A DNA stretch of 64,000 bases from Membranipora membranacea (taxonomy: Eukaryota > Bryozoa > Gymnolaemata > Cheilostomatida > Membraniporidae): assembly GCA_914767715.1 (NCBI GenBank), contig OU612067.1:27686162-27750161 (forward strand). The letters are read 5' to 3'. Below are positions 9,394 to 20,692 of this stretch, piece after piece. Each line of letters starts with the position of its first letter. The stretch's first letter is position 1. The notes below the pieces were generated by a model. It saw only the letters and a list, made by a program, of their open reading frames with translations. It ran no database searches and was not told the DNA's origin. The translations under genes and the position numbers were made by a program.

Positions 9394-12303
9394 GTATCTT
9401 GGAGTGGTCGGTGTATAGAAGGTGTAGGGTTGAGTACGGGTGAGACGACAGAACAGGCCAACAGCTACATGTCGAGACTTGGCGCAATCACTAGAACTAT
9501 GGAAGCCACAGGTCAGCAAATGAATGTTAACACTATATACTGTCGGTGCTCTCTGTAGTGGTAATACGTATTCAAGGTGAGACCAGCCTACACAGGCAAG
9601 TGATATGATAGGCAAAGCCAAAGACAAAACATGCAATATTGTCAATGGACACTTTGGGATCTTTTACAGACTTAGGCTATAGATTTCTAATTTTAGGAAG
9701 GCGTCGAAGATGGTGCAGAGTTTTTGAATCTCCGTAAACTTCTGGACCTGCCTGCACAGATTAAAAAGAACTTAGCCAAGGTAATACAATGATAATGTAC
9801 AATTGTCTATAACATTGGAAGCTTTTGTTTCAAACGAGAATGCATATGATTTTTTCTGTAATAACATCATGTATAACCTAACTACACATGTTGCTATCCT
9901 GAATTAGGTCCTTACTCAACAAGTCTGACATCTCTAATGAGTGAATTATTTAGTTAATACTTTGAGCTTGCCTATTTGATGAAAACAACTCCTAAAAAAC
10001 ATTGTGGAGATTGTTAAGTTTATTATGTTTGCAGTTGTCATTCCATCTTTACAGGCTCATACTAATATCACAAAACAGAGACAGTCAACTCCCACTGCCA
10101 GTCACTAGACTTAGCTTTGGAAAGTTTGGGTGTTCTTGCAGAGGATCTGAAAAATGTTGGCACAAGTAAGTAATCTCACACTCACTCCCTCTATCTCTCA
10201 TGAGCTACTACTTTCTGGCTAGTTGTTATCTGCAACATTTTATAGACAGTTTTCTGAGCTCATATTTATGCCTCAATTCGGAGTTGTCCTCTCTCCAGTT
10301 TGGTTATTTTAACCCACGCCGCATTGGAAAAACCTGCTGAAAAGAGGGTTTTCTTGATAACCGCTTATAACAGGATAATATTATTTTTGATTCAGAATCT
10401 GCAGTATTGAAAACTCATATGGACATAGTTTGGGAAATAATTTTAGTATTTGGATAGTCAATTATAGCATTTTCTGCCTGTTTTGCGGACAATTTGGCAG
10501 AATTTTTCATGAGTTTCGTCACTAAAATGAAGATTTATCAACATTCAAGCCTCCAATGATTTGGAAACCCTTTTCAATGGTGGAGACTCTGAATCTAACA
10601 TAAGCGGTTTTCAAGATAACCCTCTTTCAGCAGGTTTTGCCTGTGCGGCGTGGGTTAAAAGTACCAAACTGGAGTGAGGACAACTCCGAATTGAGGCATA
10701 AATAAGAGCTCAGAAAACTGTCTATTGTCTACAACTTCAAAACGGGCAGTTAAACTCACTTTGATTGTGTTAACCTGTAGGATATAACATATTATCTGTG
10801 TGAGTTAATTTCATTTCTACATAGGTTTGAACCCTGTTGAGAGAAAGATTGAGGAGTTGGCTTGCTCTTACAACCAACGTACTAGTGAAATCCACAACAG
10901 CATATCAACATAAATTTTAAGTTCGATAATTGGCCATTTTTACTGTCTATGCATATAGTTGCACATAAAACTGTCAAAATCACATTAAGTGTCCCAGTTT
11001 ATTAAGTTTAAAACATTGTAATGTTTTTCATTCTAGACACAAGTAAGAGGAGAGCAGCCAAACGGCGTCAGATCACTGCAGAAAAGGCAAAGCTGACAAA
11101 ACAGGCTGAGATCTATAACAAGAATAACCTTGGTGTATCAGTAGACTCAATCCTCGCAGCTGTGACCACGATGCAATTCCCTTGGTCAAGCAGATCTTGT
11201 GGTGAGTGACAATGCTTGTTATTCACTGTAGAAAATTTAGCTTGAACAGGATTTTGATTAATATTGATTGATAGCAACACAGAAACTCATGTCGTTTGTG
11301 CCTAAGGGATGTGATATTGTATTGACTTGCAGTATCACATAATCAACTATCGATCGAAATAAAGTATACCGGTACCGCTATGTCACTGTGATAGCTGTTA
11401 TCTGGTTTGTTGTAGTTTCTCAAATAACACCAGAAGTGCTGAAAGCTGTTGAGGATTTTCATCTTCTGAACCGCACCAAAGAGGAAATCCCCATCTTAGA
11501 GCGAGAAAGAGATAACATGATAAGAGTTCTCGGTGAGTATACCAAGCCTCAGTTATGATTTTTGGCTTGCATGTGGTGATAAAACTTTTGATAGGCGCTT
11601 TCAGTATGCTGTAAATGCAGAATCTTACGAAGGGTTCAAGTATCTCAGTTGGTTTATTCAACCTTAGAGCAAATTTGTATGACCAACAGTTTACAGGAAA
11701 TAAGTTACTTTTGTGTTCTTTGGTTGAAGGATGGTTAACACTAGTAAAATTTGTTTTCTAGGTATGAGATGCAGATCCTCGAAAAATGTTTTTCTACAAA
11801 TTATAGTAGATAGTGCAAGAGACCTCTTCACTGATCACTTTGAGGTAGGCTATAAGTTTCTAGTCAAATTTCAAGTCCGTTGCATATGAGAATGCTGTGG
11901 CTTGGGAGAGGTGGATATAAAAATTACCTGTTCGTCGATTTATGTCTCAGTGATTTCTCGAAAAGAAATAAGATGAGGAGGACTGTCCTATCTGTGTATT
12001 TGCCTAAAACATCAGATGAATCAGCTAGGATGGATCTAATTGTTCTCACCTCTCTGTGATTTTGTCTGGAATGTATTGCAGTCTATGCCCAAGCCTCTTT
12101 TGAAAAGCACATATTGACAGAACTCCAACCCCTAAGGTTTTATTATCTCATGTTTCAGGCATCGCCTTTGAAAACATGTCATGCACACATATTGTGTATC
12201 TGCTCAAAATCTATCATGGTTTTTCTTTTAGCCCGTAGACTTAATGATGATGTTTCAAGATGACCAGATGGATGAAGATGGAGACATCAGTGAGGTGGAT
12301 TAA
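9394..12303 (+). CDS. KDZ (Kyakuja-Dileera-Zisupton) transposase, C-terminal half, multi-exon
   Basis: Exons supported by splice sites: 9394-9511, 9697-9780, 10081-10165, 10825 to about 10911, 11037-11201, 11416-11532, 11762-11844, 12232-12303. Exon one reads EGVGLSTGETTEQANSYMSR then LGAITRTM, the KDZ signature around G.GLSDGE..E..WS.L...T+.M. Exons four and five hold the basic coiled region ERKIEELACSYNQRTSEI, TSKRRAAKRRQITAEKAKL, EIYN and FPWS; exon six has EDFHLLNRTKEEIPILERE. Phases agree across 9697-9780/10081-10165/10825 and from 11037 to the stop. The protein ends in an acidic tail MMMFQDDQMDEDGDISEVD. Oddities: after 10911 the expected donor is missing and TAA is read; an alternative start of the third exon at 10055 would need a frameshift; the piece joining the first two exons was not found. 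The N-terminal catalytic half is absent. A degraded transposase or a partly domesticated derivative are both possible. Confidence 0.6.
10242..10725. mobile_element. 484-bp MITE with about 130-bp terminal inverted repeats, in an intron of the KDZ gene
   Basis: Left arm 10242-10378 and right arm 10600-10725 are imperfect reverse complements beginning ATAGACAGTTTTCTGAGCTC. They include CAATTCGGAGTTGTCCTC, TTTTAACCCACGCCGC and GATAACCGCTTAT. The 220-bp centre has no frame. TA flanks the GACAG core on both sides, compatible with a Tc1/mariner-type TA duplication, though the border is ambiguous by a few bases. Confidence 0.8.
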
Positions 12304-12661
12304 TGGCATGGCCGTCGCTGGTGTTTATCTTCAATCCTGTTCAGTGTTATGGAAAATTTCAGGCTTGCTCGTACTAACTTTTAGCTGCATGCTATACTGC
12401 GATATTTTCAGATGGCTTTATATTTCACCTTTTTTACACATGCATATATAATGATAAATACTTAGTTGTAGTAGTAGTTTTAGTGGCTTTCAGATTGTTG
12501 ATCGGCCAAAACAACAACTATTGAAAACCTTGTAGTATCTTCAAGCTTGGCAATCTTGAAACGAGCTGCAGAAGGCAATTTGTGTTAATTTCGACCTGAT
12601 ATTTTCTCTGCATTCTCTACTCATCTTGCTCAGCAGATTTTAACAATTACTTTTGTTTCAG

Positions 12662-12869
12662 ATAAAAGAGCATGGGGAACACAGACCGTGAGAATACAAG
12701 GGAAAAACGTGTGTGTGCCAAAGGAGAGATATATGACAATCAGCTGCCTAGCACTCACAAGATTCTGCCAACGCTGATGCAGAAACTGATATCCAGATTG
12801 ATGGAGTACAAACACGAGAGGCGGCCTTCTGCCAAGGCCATTCTGGGACGGCTTGATGAAATGCGCTAA
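12662..12869 (+). CDS. Terminal exon with a protein-kinase C-lobe ending
   Basis: After acceptor TTTGTTTCAG the open frame (from 12666) ends LMQKLISRLMEYKHERRPSA then KAILGRLDEMR and stop. The pattern LI..LM......RPSA..IL..L is the last helix region (subdomain XI) of Ser/Thr protein kinases, with the invariant Arg of RPSA. AATAAA signals follow at about 12909 and 12944. A TAA lies in this frame right after the CAG acceptor, so the true splice site may be AAAAG|AGC at 12669. Upstream kinase exons (glycine loop, HRD, DFG) were not recognised in the window, so the gene is either dispersed over long introns or this is an orphan exon. Confidence 0.45.
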
Positions 12870-12889
12870 CATACGGACAATATGTTTAT

Positions 12890-12950
12890 TTATATACAGA
12901 CCAGTGTAAATAAAAACAAAATATACTGTGGCTAAAATATGATAATAAAT
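12890..12950 (+). terminator. Probable polyadenylation signals after the kinase-like exon
   Basis: Two AATAAA hexamers (about 12909 and 12944) lie 40-80 bases after the stop codon in an AT-rich stretch, as expected for a 3' UTR. No other support. Confidence 0.4.
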
Positions 12951-13054
12951 ACATGTGAAGAGGATAATATGGCAACGCTACTCTGCATTGACATTAGCTA
13001 AAACTGTACATGACATATCTGTAAATAAAATATTTTTGGGAAAGTTTACATTTG

Positions 13055-13665
13055 GAAAGTTGACAAGCTATCAATTCTTTATTTAACTTTTTTGACTTTG
13101 CTAGTCTGGGTAAATTATGTACATACATGTGTGTAGTAAAACAAGATATTGAAATATTTGTGCACAATATATTATGATTTATACATATATATATTTTTGG
13201 GAATGTTTACATTCACTATGATTCCATGTTGCGATTTCGTTAAGATTTCGGGAGTAATCGCCCCATGGAAATGGCATTAAAGTCACTTTCAGATTGTGAC
13301 GAAATTTTTGGACGCGAATAACCATACCGTGTTAATTCGACTGACTTCTTAATTGGCGGCATGGCTGAATGGTTAGCGCGCTTGCACACGTTACCTTCAA
13401 AGGGATTACACACGGGAGACTGAGGTTCATGTTTTTCATGTTTTTCGATCATGGGAATGGTTAGAATCCACTAGATTCTAACCATTCGAAATTGGAGTGA
13501 ACCACAAATTCGAAGCATGGAACCATAGTGATTTCGAAAGTTAACAAGCTATCAATTCTTTATTTAACTTTTTTGATTTTGCTAGTCTGGGTAAATTATG
13601 TAAATACACGTGTGTAGTAAAACAAGATATTGAAATATTTGTGCACAATACATTATGATTTATAC
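13055..13665. repeat. 130-bp direct repeats flanking a 351-bp spacer with a tRNA-like head and a hairpin
   Basis: Copies at 13055-13184 and 13536-13665 differ at about six positions. TTTTTGGGAA.GTTTACATT occurs just before the first copy and again just after it (about 13192). Inside the spacer, 13355-13428 starts GGCGGCATGGCTGAATGG with a Pol III A-box and ends in GAGGTTC, a weak B-box, so it resembles a tRNA-derived SINE head. At 13454-13487 there is a perfect 14-bp stem GAATGGTTAGAATC with a 6-base loop. Confidence 0.7.
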
Positions 13666-13685
13666 GACTATATACTGCTCCAAAG

Positions 13686-13870
13686 ATCCAGAGGATTATG
13701 ACTTTGGATTGGAGTCATCTGACAAGAAAGAATACCAACGGCTAGCGGACCTGCTGCATGCCTCAATGAAGTGTATGTGGTCATCAAGAGCAATGACCTC
13801 ATATATCATGAAGCTGATTGACTATGTTCAGGCTTACCTTAACACCAGAGAAATTGCATCATTTATGCGG
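13686..13870 (+). CDS. Possible exon of unknown protein
   Basis: An open stretch DPEDYDFGLESSDKKEYQRL and onward ends in ASFM(R) at a strong donor ATGCG|GTAAGT. I do not recognise the protein. It could be the first part of the Mutator-like element that follows, or a host exon. The acceptor (CTCCAAAG) is weak. Confidence 0.3.
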
Positions 13871-14179
13871 TAAGTAATTGATGGTTTTTTTTAAGTTTTA
13901 AAATGATTTACCCTTGCCATCATAAGCAACTTGGGCGATACAAGCTGCATCTGCCACTTTGTTTTCAACACTGAGAATTTGGCAAAGGTGTAATAATATA
14001 TTGTTAAATGATGCAGCCTTGTGCAAGAATTTTGAAATTAGTTGGGTTTGGTAGAGAAACTGTTCTTCTTATTTATTTGCGGACAAATTAGTATGATATT
14101 ATAATAATTAATAATACTCAATTACTTTTATCAAAACTACTCTTTTGTACTCTTCTTATTTTTCTTATGGTTTGTTTTT

Positions 14180-15534
14180 AGAATGTGCACAATGCAGGGA
14201 GAACATCTCAACTATTCGCATCAGCGGCACCATATCAGCTGCACAAGCCATGGTGGGGGTAAAGCTCCAACACCCACTAACTATGAGTTACTGTTCTTTG
14301 ATTTCCAAAATCTGTTGCCTCCAGTAACCTCCAGTAACCACCTACCAATATCACCTCATTGCTATCGGCGCTGCAGCCACAACCATAGCATGAGACTCCA
14401 TGACAAAAGCGGCTCTTGAAGCTGAGATTCACGCCGAAGGCAAAGACATCTGCGTATCAGTTGACGGCACCTGGCAGCAACGAGGCTTTACTAGCAAAAA
14501 CGGTATAGTAACAGTTATGAGTAATCTAGGAAAGCACGAAGCCAACAAAGTAATAGATAGATAAATAAAGACGACATATTGTAACACTTGTGCTCAGAAA
14601 AATAGAGTAAATGTGAAACTAAGCATAATTTCTCAGGGCCAATATAGCTCTATCAACCATCAAGGCTCTGCAGGAAAGATGGAATCAGAGGGTGCTGCGA
14701 GTTGTTTTAGGCGGTCTGAGGACAATTATGGGCTACGATATACCAAATATCTAGGTGACGGAGACACCAAAGCCTTCATGTCGGCGAATGGTGATGACAT
14801 CAATGGGAATGACACTAATGTTGAAAAGTTGGAATGTACTTGGCATGTCCAGAAGCGTATGGGAAAGGCTTCGTACGGAGTTGTTGCTGACCAGAAAACC
14901 AAGAAGTTTGTGGTGAACTCTGCTGGTAACCTTCTCCACAAAGCCATCGCAAACAAATCTAATGGTGAGAAAACGTACAGTGGGATAGGTGTGTCCAGAG
15001 ACTAAACAAAAAACAAAACCTCAATTCAAGGCCACTATGGGGCGGCTGTTCGGAATAATCGTACTGCAGAGGAGATGCAAGCTTCGATATGGGTCATCTA
15101 CCACTATCGAGCTGGGAACCTTATTTCATGTCAGGAATGGTTTCTAACATTATTCGCCCGGTATTCGAGAGACTCAGTAAAGATGAACTACTAAGAAAAT
15201 GTGAGGTGGCACACAAAATGCAAACGAGGCGTTCCACCATGTAGTTTGGAACAACTATCCAAAATAAGTATTCTGTAATAAGAAACGCTTGTCGCTAGCC
15301 ACAGCTTCAGCAACCATACTGTACAATGAAGGAACAATCGGTCTCACTAAGTTGTATGAAGAACTAGATCTGAAATTCAGTAAAAACCTACTACTGTTCG
15401 CAAAAGTTGGCTACTGGCCGCGTCTGGCATCAGGCACCACTGCATACTCTGATGACACAAAAACAATTAGTAAAGCCACGAGGCAGAACCATGCCATTCC
15501 AGACACTAGTACATATCAGTCGGGAGGTTTCTGA
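14180..15534 (+). pseudogene. Mutator-like transposase relic (PF20700 type)
   Basis: Successive pieces in different frames follow this family: after an acceptor TTTTTAG a segment with ISGTISAAQAM; KDICVSVDGTWQQRGFTSKN (family motif SVDGTWQ+RGHTS.NG); GKMESEGAASCFRRSEDNYG; LRYTKYLGDGDTKAFMS; EKLECTWHVQKRMG; GHYGAAVRNN then AEEMQASIW; and finally LATASATILYNEGTIGLTKL. The three family hallmarks SVDGTW, RYTKYLGDGD and the Cys/His block around ECTWHVQKRMG are visible. Frame breaks occur near 14400, 14560-14610 and after 15005, and the zinc-binding C(K)xC block after the DGTW segment is damaged. It is dead, but the order is complete enough to identify it. Confidence 0.75.
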
Positions 15535-15764
15535 ATCGTTTTGCTAAGCCAGTTCGCTTACAACGTTTACTATTATTGTAAATATTACTAAATTTTCAAA
15601 TCAATTTTTCACAGATTGTAAATTTTTAATTTCTTCTTCTTCACAATGACCATGACTCTTGTGAACCAATGGAAGAGAGATGTAAGAGGAAACAGAAGGT
15701 GGTGGGTACATCCCATCAACCAAGTGAGAGATGGAGAAGGTGCGTGAACATTGTTGATAGGATT

Positions 15765-16513
15765 GTTTCGTACAGAATTCTCAGACAAGCACACACAGTG
15801 TATGAGAGTAACCAAAGAAATCTTCGATGAGAAACTCACTCATGTGGGGCCAGCGATTGAGAAAGCAGTCACACAGCTAAAAAGGCCATTCCAGCTGACC
15901 AAAGACTGTGTGTGACACTCTTTTGTCTGGCAACTGGTGATTCCTTCTCAACCTTGGCACCGATGTTCAGGATGGGTGAATCAACTGTCAGATCGATAGT
16001 TTATGAGACTAGCAAGGCTATATGGGACACCATGGCTATAGAGTACTTAAAAAACTTCTCAGATTGATTACGACTGGAGAAAGGTGGCCACTGGATTTGA
16101 GTGGCAGTGGAACTTCCCACTGTGTTGGTGCCATAGATGGAAAACACTGCAATATACAGGTAAGTTCTGCTTTAATCTTGGTCTGCTCAAGCATTTAATG
16201 AAAAGTAATTTGGTTTTAGGACATCAAGTCAAATATCATGACAATAAATCAATACTAAAACCCCTGCAGTCTGATATGGTTTTCAGATGTATGTTCCGTA
16301 ATGACAGTTGTTAAACTTGAAGCAGAGAGGAAGGAAATTTGTGTCAATCTTTGAAGAACAAAGAGGTTGATATTGTATCATAAGATGCAATGCCAAGCTC
16401 ACGACATCTGATATAAGTTGGCTGAAAACATGGCTGCAGAGACCCATACCAGGAAGAGGTTTGGACAGCTTGCCAAAGAAGGTGTTCAACTACCGTCTCT
16501 CAACAATGATGAG
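15765..16513 (+). pseudogene. PIF/Harbinger transposase relic
   Basis: The N-terminal part reads MRVTKEIFDEKLTHVGPAIE; after a frame change DQRLCVTLFCLATGDSFSTL then MGESTVRSIVYETSKAIWD, the Harbinger helix-turn-helix region. Next, again shifted, WNFP and HCVGAIDGKHCNIQ, containing the first catalytic Asp, ending exactly at a donor CAG|GTAAGT (16159). A later piece, TWLQRPIPGRGLDSLP then KKVFNYRLS, matches the region just before the catalytic Glu; it ends at TGA. The middle exon with the second Asp is missing or unrecognisable. It lies directly behind the Mutator-like relic. It is a different lineage from the better-preserved copy at 47.7-49.9 kb (HCNIQ instead of HIHM). Confidence 0.7.
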
Positions 16514-19018
16514 ATGACTGGATGATATTGATGACTGGTAAATCGGTTTAACGGGTTGATTTTAATGTTTTTAGCATTCATTTTCATGCATAGGAGTATT
16601 GCATCATATTTTATAGTGCCCATGCACTGATCCATGTTGTCCTTCATTCCTTTAAGCAAGGGATGGAAACCTACTTGGGAGCCGTTAGTCAATGTCTGCA
16701 CCACAACTAAGTTTGCTGAATATGTTATGGTTTATATTGCATATATTATTGTAATTATTCTTCTATCTGCGTGTATCCAGTGCATGAAGTCCGTTCACAC
16801 AAGCAATAAGGGTACAACTCTCAATTATTTTAACCTATTGGATCAAAAGCGAAAAAGTTATCCTATGATGTAGATAAAAATTTCATTCGAGTCTGGAAAT
16901 AGGGTAATCTGGACTGAAAGCATCATATAATGTGTAAACTTTACTTCCACCTTACTCTATCACTGAACTAAGAAAACTGCAATAAAAAGGCGAGTTGTTC
17001 ACGTTTTGTTCAGAGTATGTGTTTGTTGGTTTATGAAAAACACATGTATTTATTATCATTCCAGCAAAGAGAAAGAAGGAATCATTTTTCTTAAGGTGGT
17101 TTGATCATACATAACATAACAGATCATTAGGTTCCTGGATATGTATAAGTTAGTTGGTTGATATGTTTGAGAAAAAGAATAAGACCCTACAATCTGTGGC
17201 ATAAATAGTGATATCAATTTTCTAGTCTACTTATTTGAGTTTTAATTATTGAGGCTATCAAAAGAATATTTTTTCAATTCTTCACACTACCACCTTTTTA
17301 AAGACCAGCTACTTAGGAATAGCTGTAGTCCCGAAAAGGTCATGGAAATAGGGTAATGTAATCACATACACATGTGAGCCCAATTCCCAAAAAAAAAATC
17401 AATCAACCATCTGGGGCTGTTTCAGCTATCTAAGGCTGATTGTGGAAAAAACGAACTCTTTGAAGATGATAAGGAGTATTAATGTATCAATGGACATCCC
17501 TCACTTTTTAACTTTTGTCTGTATGCAATGCCCTGGAGCATATTGCACACCCATACAAGATGGATGATGTCAATATGACGGTCTTGGACAGGAAAAGCAA
17601 GTTGTGATTTGTGGCCTACAGATCCTACGTAGGATGGCTGCATTGATTGGCAGAGGACATTGCAGCTTCATCCCTCAATATTTGTACAAAGCAATCAAGC
17701 AACCCTTTCACCCAAGTGGCTCCATTTCTTCTTGACACACCCTTTAGTGGAGCAATGACTGTAAGGAATTGTGCAGAGCCCCAGATAGATTTGTCTCACC
17801 TTGGGACCATGATGATGATGATACTCAGGACATGGCCTACATTTATGGAAAGAAATGAAAAGGTTGCTTGATCCTGACCAAACCAAGGATACCCTGACCA
17901 AGAAAGAAGTGATAATGCAGTGGACAGTGGCCTTGAATAAAAAAATTGCTCATGAAACCAACTGTGGCCAAGTGTGTAAACCCTGACACACCATTTTACT
18001 TGTTCTTTCTACTAGATGAAATATTCAAAAATTGAGATACTCCATAAAAAAACAACCAAATCAGAACTGCAAGCATGATGCTCTCTGTGATTGTCTTTCC
18101 ACTGCAAAGACCAACCGCACACCAGGTTTCAAAAAGAAAATTCAGAGATGTTGAAAACCGATTGACAAGGACAGAAAAAAGAAAAACTTGTGTCCTGTTC
18201 AATTAGAAAGGCTAGTGAGTCATCATACAAACTTCAGGGTTGAAATCATAGGAACGTGGTAACTGTCCCGACGGGAATAAGGAAAAAAAATAGGTGAAAA
18301 AAGGTATTTGTCGACTTAGCTGGTAACGACAGTAACAGGACAAAGCAACTACTCCAGCAAGTCTACCCTCTAGGTACCAAAAAAGAGGGGTGATATTTGA
18401 AAAAAATAGTCCACAAGAGGATATTCCAACGAGAAAAGGAGTTACCAAAATACAGGCCTGTTGACGTGAACTACCAGATGTAGCTATTGAAAAAAAACAC
18501 TGTTCACACTTAACCGATGCTGTTCCGTCATTTGGCAAAAAATGTTGTTCAACTGCCCTAGAGACGAAAGAACCGTTACAGTTCGGCATTATCTTATCTT
18601 GCCTAATGATAACATGAGTGACCACTTACCTCAAACTCCTGTAGCAGACTGAAGCAGCTCAATACACGTTGTCTGTCTACATGTTATAGCTATATCTAAA
18701 GCTGAACAAAAGAGACAACAGATAACGACTATCTCTGCTTGGATGAACGTTTTCATATCTTTTTATTCAAATTATTTCCGACTATATCCAATCTATGTCC
18801 GATTGTTTTGATTGAAATCAGGACTAAAACTAGAACTGATAAGATCAGAGACCACCGAAAAGGAGCAAAACTATTCGGCTCAGTTGGACAGATCATAGCT
18901 TAGTTCACTCATGGTTCACTGGTGAACATATATACGATTCATTTGCCTGTACTTGGAGTTGCTCCCCTGCCCATTGGAGGAAAAACAACTCCGAATTTAA
19001 GCAAATAGATCAATATTG
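16514..19018. other. No gene recognised
   Basis: About 2.5 kb of AT-rich sequence with short open frames only, none of which matches a family I know. At 18958-19003 there is a short imperfect inverted repeat (TTGGAGTTGC ... ACAACTCCGAA) resembling the ends of the 10.2-kb MITE. Confidence 0.3.
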
Positions 19019-19026
19019 ATCTAGAG

Positions 19027-19772
19027 CATGGGTGGGCAACCTTTTTCTAAAAAAATTCCACATTTTACACAGGCTCAACACAATAAGGCGCAACATATCT
19101 TTCAGGTAAAAAATCGGAACCGGAGTAACAACTATGTACAAACTAAAACAGATTTATTTGTAAAAGCTGTGGTATGTTGCAAGGAACTTCAGCTCAACAG
19201 AAATACTAATTTAAAAAATCTTGTGAAGTTTTGCATGTGTATGGAAAAGGGCAGGGTTGGTGTGGGAGGGGTGCTGGCAACCCTCCGCAACGGGGAAGTT
19301 TTTTGCGAATGCCTGTAAAATTAGATGCAATCTGAAACATTTCAGCGATAAAGCAGGAGCATTTGTAACATGTAAACTTGTTGATACTCATCTGCATTTC
19401 TTGTTCAAGGTGACAGATTTGCTAAAAAAACTAATTACTATGATATTAACGACAATTTTTATTCAAATTTCCAAAGGTCACCGTTCTGGGTAATTTTGAA
19501 AATAAAGCACTTGAAAAAGGAGTTAACACCAATACAGTTAAGATGATTATGTCGAGAAACGGCTTTGGAAGCTACATGCTTAATGCTGAATGCTGGGCAC
19601 TCTTTTGAAATATATTGTGCCTACATACTTGAATATCAAGATTACAAAATGCGAGATGGGGATCGAAATTAATGTGTAATATATATCTTTTCAGGCATAA
19701 GGCCACAATCAGCCCGCAAAATATTGTTTATATTAGGCCGCACTGGAAAATAGACCAGGTTGCCGACAGCTG
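19027..19772. mobile_element. Non-autonomous hAT transposon, 746 bp
   Basis: The left end is CATGGGTGGGCAACC; the right end is GGTTGCCGACAGCTG, whose complement CAGCTGTCGGCAACC matches at both edges. Perfect 8-bp duplications ATCTAGAG flank it at 19019-19026 and 19773-19780. The CAG-G-TGGGCAACC type of terminus is common among hAT elements. The interior contains a GTGTGGGAGGGG...CCCTC block (about 19258-19300) and no transposase frame, so it depends on a transposase elsewhere. Confidence 0.9.
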
Positions 19773-19780
19773 ATCTAGAG

Positions 19781-20604
19781 GTATGTAGGACTTTTACTTC
19801 CACCCAATAGGAATTAGCGGTGTAAAATTCTAAAATCCGACAATATCTCACAAACACAACTATGTCTGAGAATTAAACCCACAGCTTTTTTTGCAGCCCA
19901 TTAGGTAATTGTTACTGAGACATAATTCATCTCATGTCATATGCTGCCTGGTAAAAAAAGAACTGTGGCAAGCTTTAAACGAATAGGAATATCTATGATT
20001 GGTGTTACACGTCACAAATACAACGACACAACAAATTGTACAGGCGATTTGGTCTAGATAAAAAATGAACATAATAAGGAGATTGCAATTGCCGCTATCT
20101 GAACTTATGACAGGCCGTACATGGGCAGCTACTATAAGAGAACTGAATAATAGTATAATCTGTGACAAGTTTGCATGAATGAATGAAAATAATTAAGAAA
20201 TCATAGCAATAGCTGCTGTTATTTAAACTCACATGGGAGAAGTGTAAAGCAGATTACATGACAATTATTTTATAAGATAACTCCTAGGAGCACAGAGTTT
20301 AACAATGGGTATATCCAGGGCCGTATATTCTAAAAAATTTCACTCACTGACTTTCTAGAGATGAGCATAATGATCGGGCGCAGCCCGATCCACATGCCGT
20401 AGGCGTGGCGGAGAGGGTGTGGGAGGGGCGCTTTAGCGCCCTCTCACCACAGAAATTTTTGCATATCGGTAGCAAAATAGTGCAAGCAGAGAGGTATTTC
20501 GATAGCCCACTGAGCTGTTGGGTACTTGCAGAAAACAACTCAATAGCAGTAGAAGATTACGGTAAAAATGCTCCAGTTATAAAGCACCCATTTGGAAAAA
20601 AAAT
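19781..20604. other. No gene; G/C palindromes of a dispersed repeat
   Basis: Around 20365-20450 the sequence has GATCGGGCGCAGCCCGATC and GGGCGCTTTAGCGCCC, both palindromic, followed by text resembling part of the hAT element just upstream (GTGTGGGAGGGG and an A/T-rich follow-on). It is probably another fragment of that repeat family. Confidence 0.35.
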
Positions 20605-20606
20605 CT

Positions 20607-20692
20607 GACCCTGTTGAGACCTGAACCCACAACATTCTTAATGCACAGTGAGTACAGGCAGACGCTCTACACACTGAGCTATTCAGCCTGGC
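20607..20692 (-). repeat. tRNA-like SINE head, minus strand
   Basis: On the minus strand the sequence reads TAGCTCAGTGTGTAGAGCG (A-box) and, about 35 bases later, GTGGGTTCAGGTCTC (B-box), the layout of a tRNA. The anticodon arm is not a clean stem, and a long T-run follows, so a tRNA-derived SINE or tRNA pseudogene is more likely than a working tRNA. Confidence 0.5.

Noticed and set aside
9228-9645. Several minus-strand open frames overlapping the KDZ region
   Set aside because: They are antisense to the KDZ exon 9394-9511 and show no family pattern.
13355-13428. tRNA gene
   Set aside because: A-box is good but the B-box is poor and the acceptor stem does not pair; better read as a SINE head or tRNA pseudogene.
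18212-18625. 137-residue minus-strand open frame
   Set aside because: No recognisable domain, no supporting splice sites, and no conserved pattern.
20607-20692. Functional tRNA on the minus strand
   Set aside because: A and B boxes are present but the anticodon arm does not fold cleanly and the acceptor ends do not pair.
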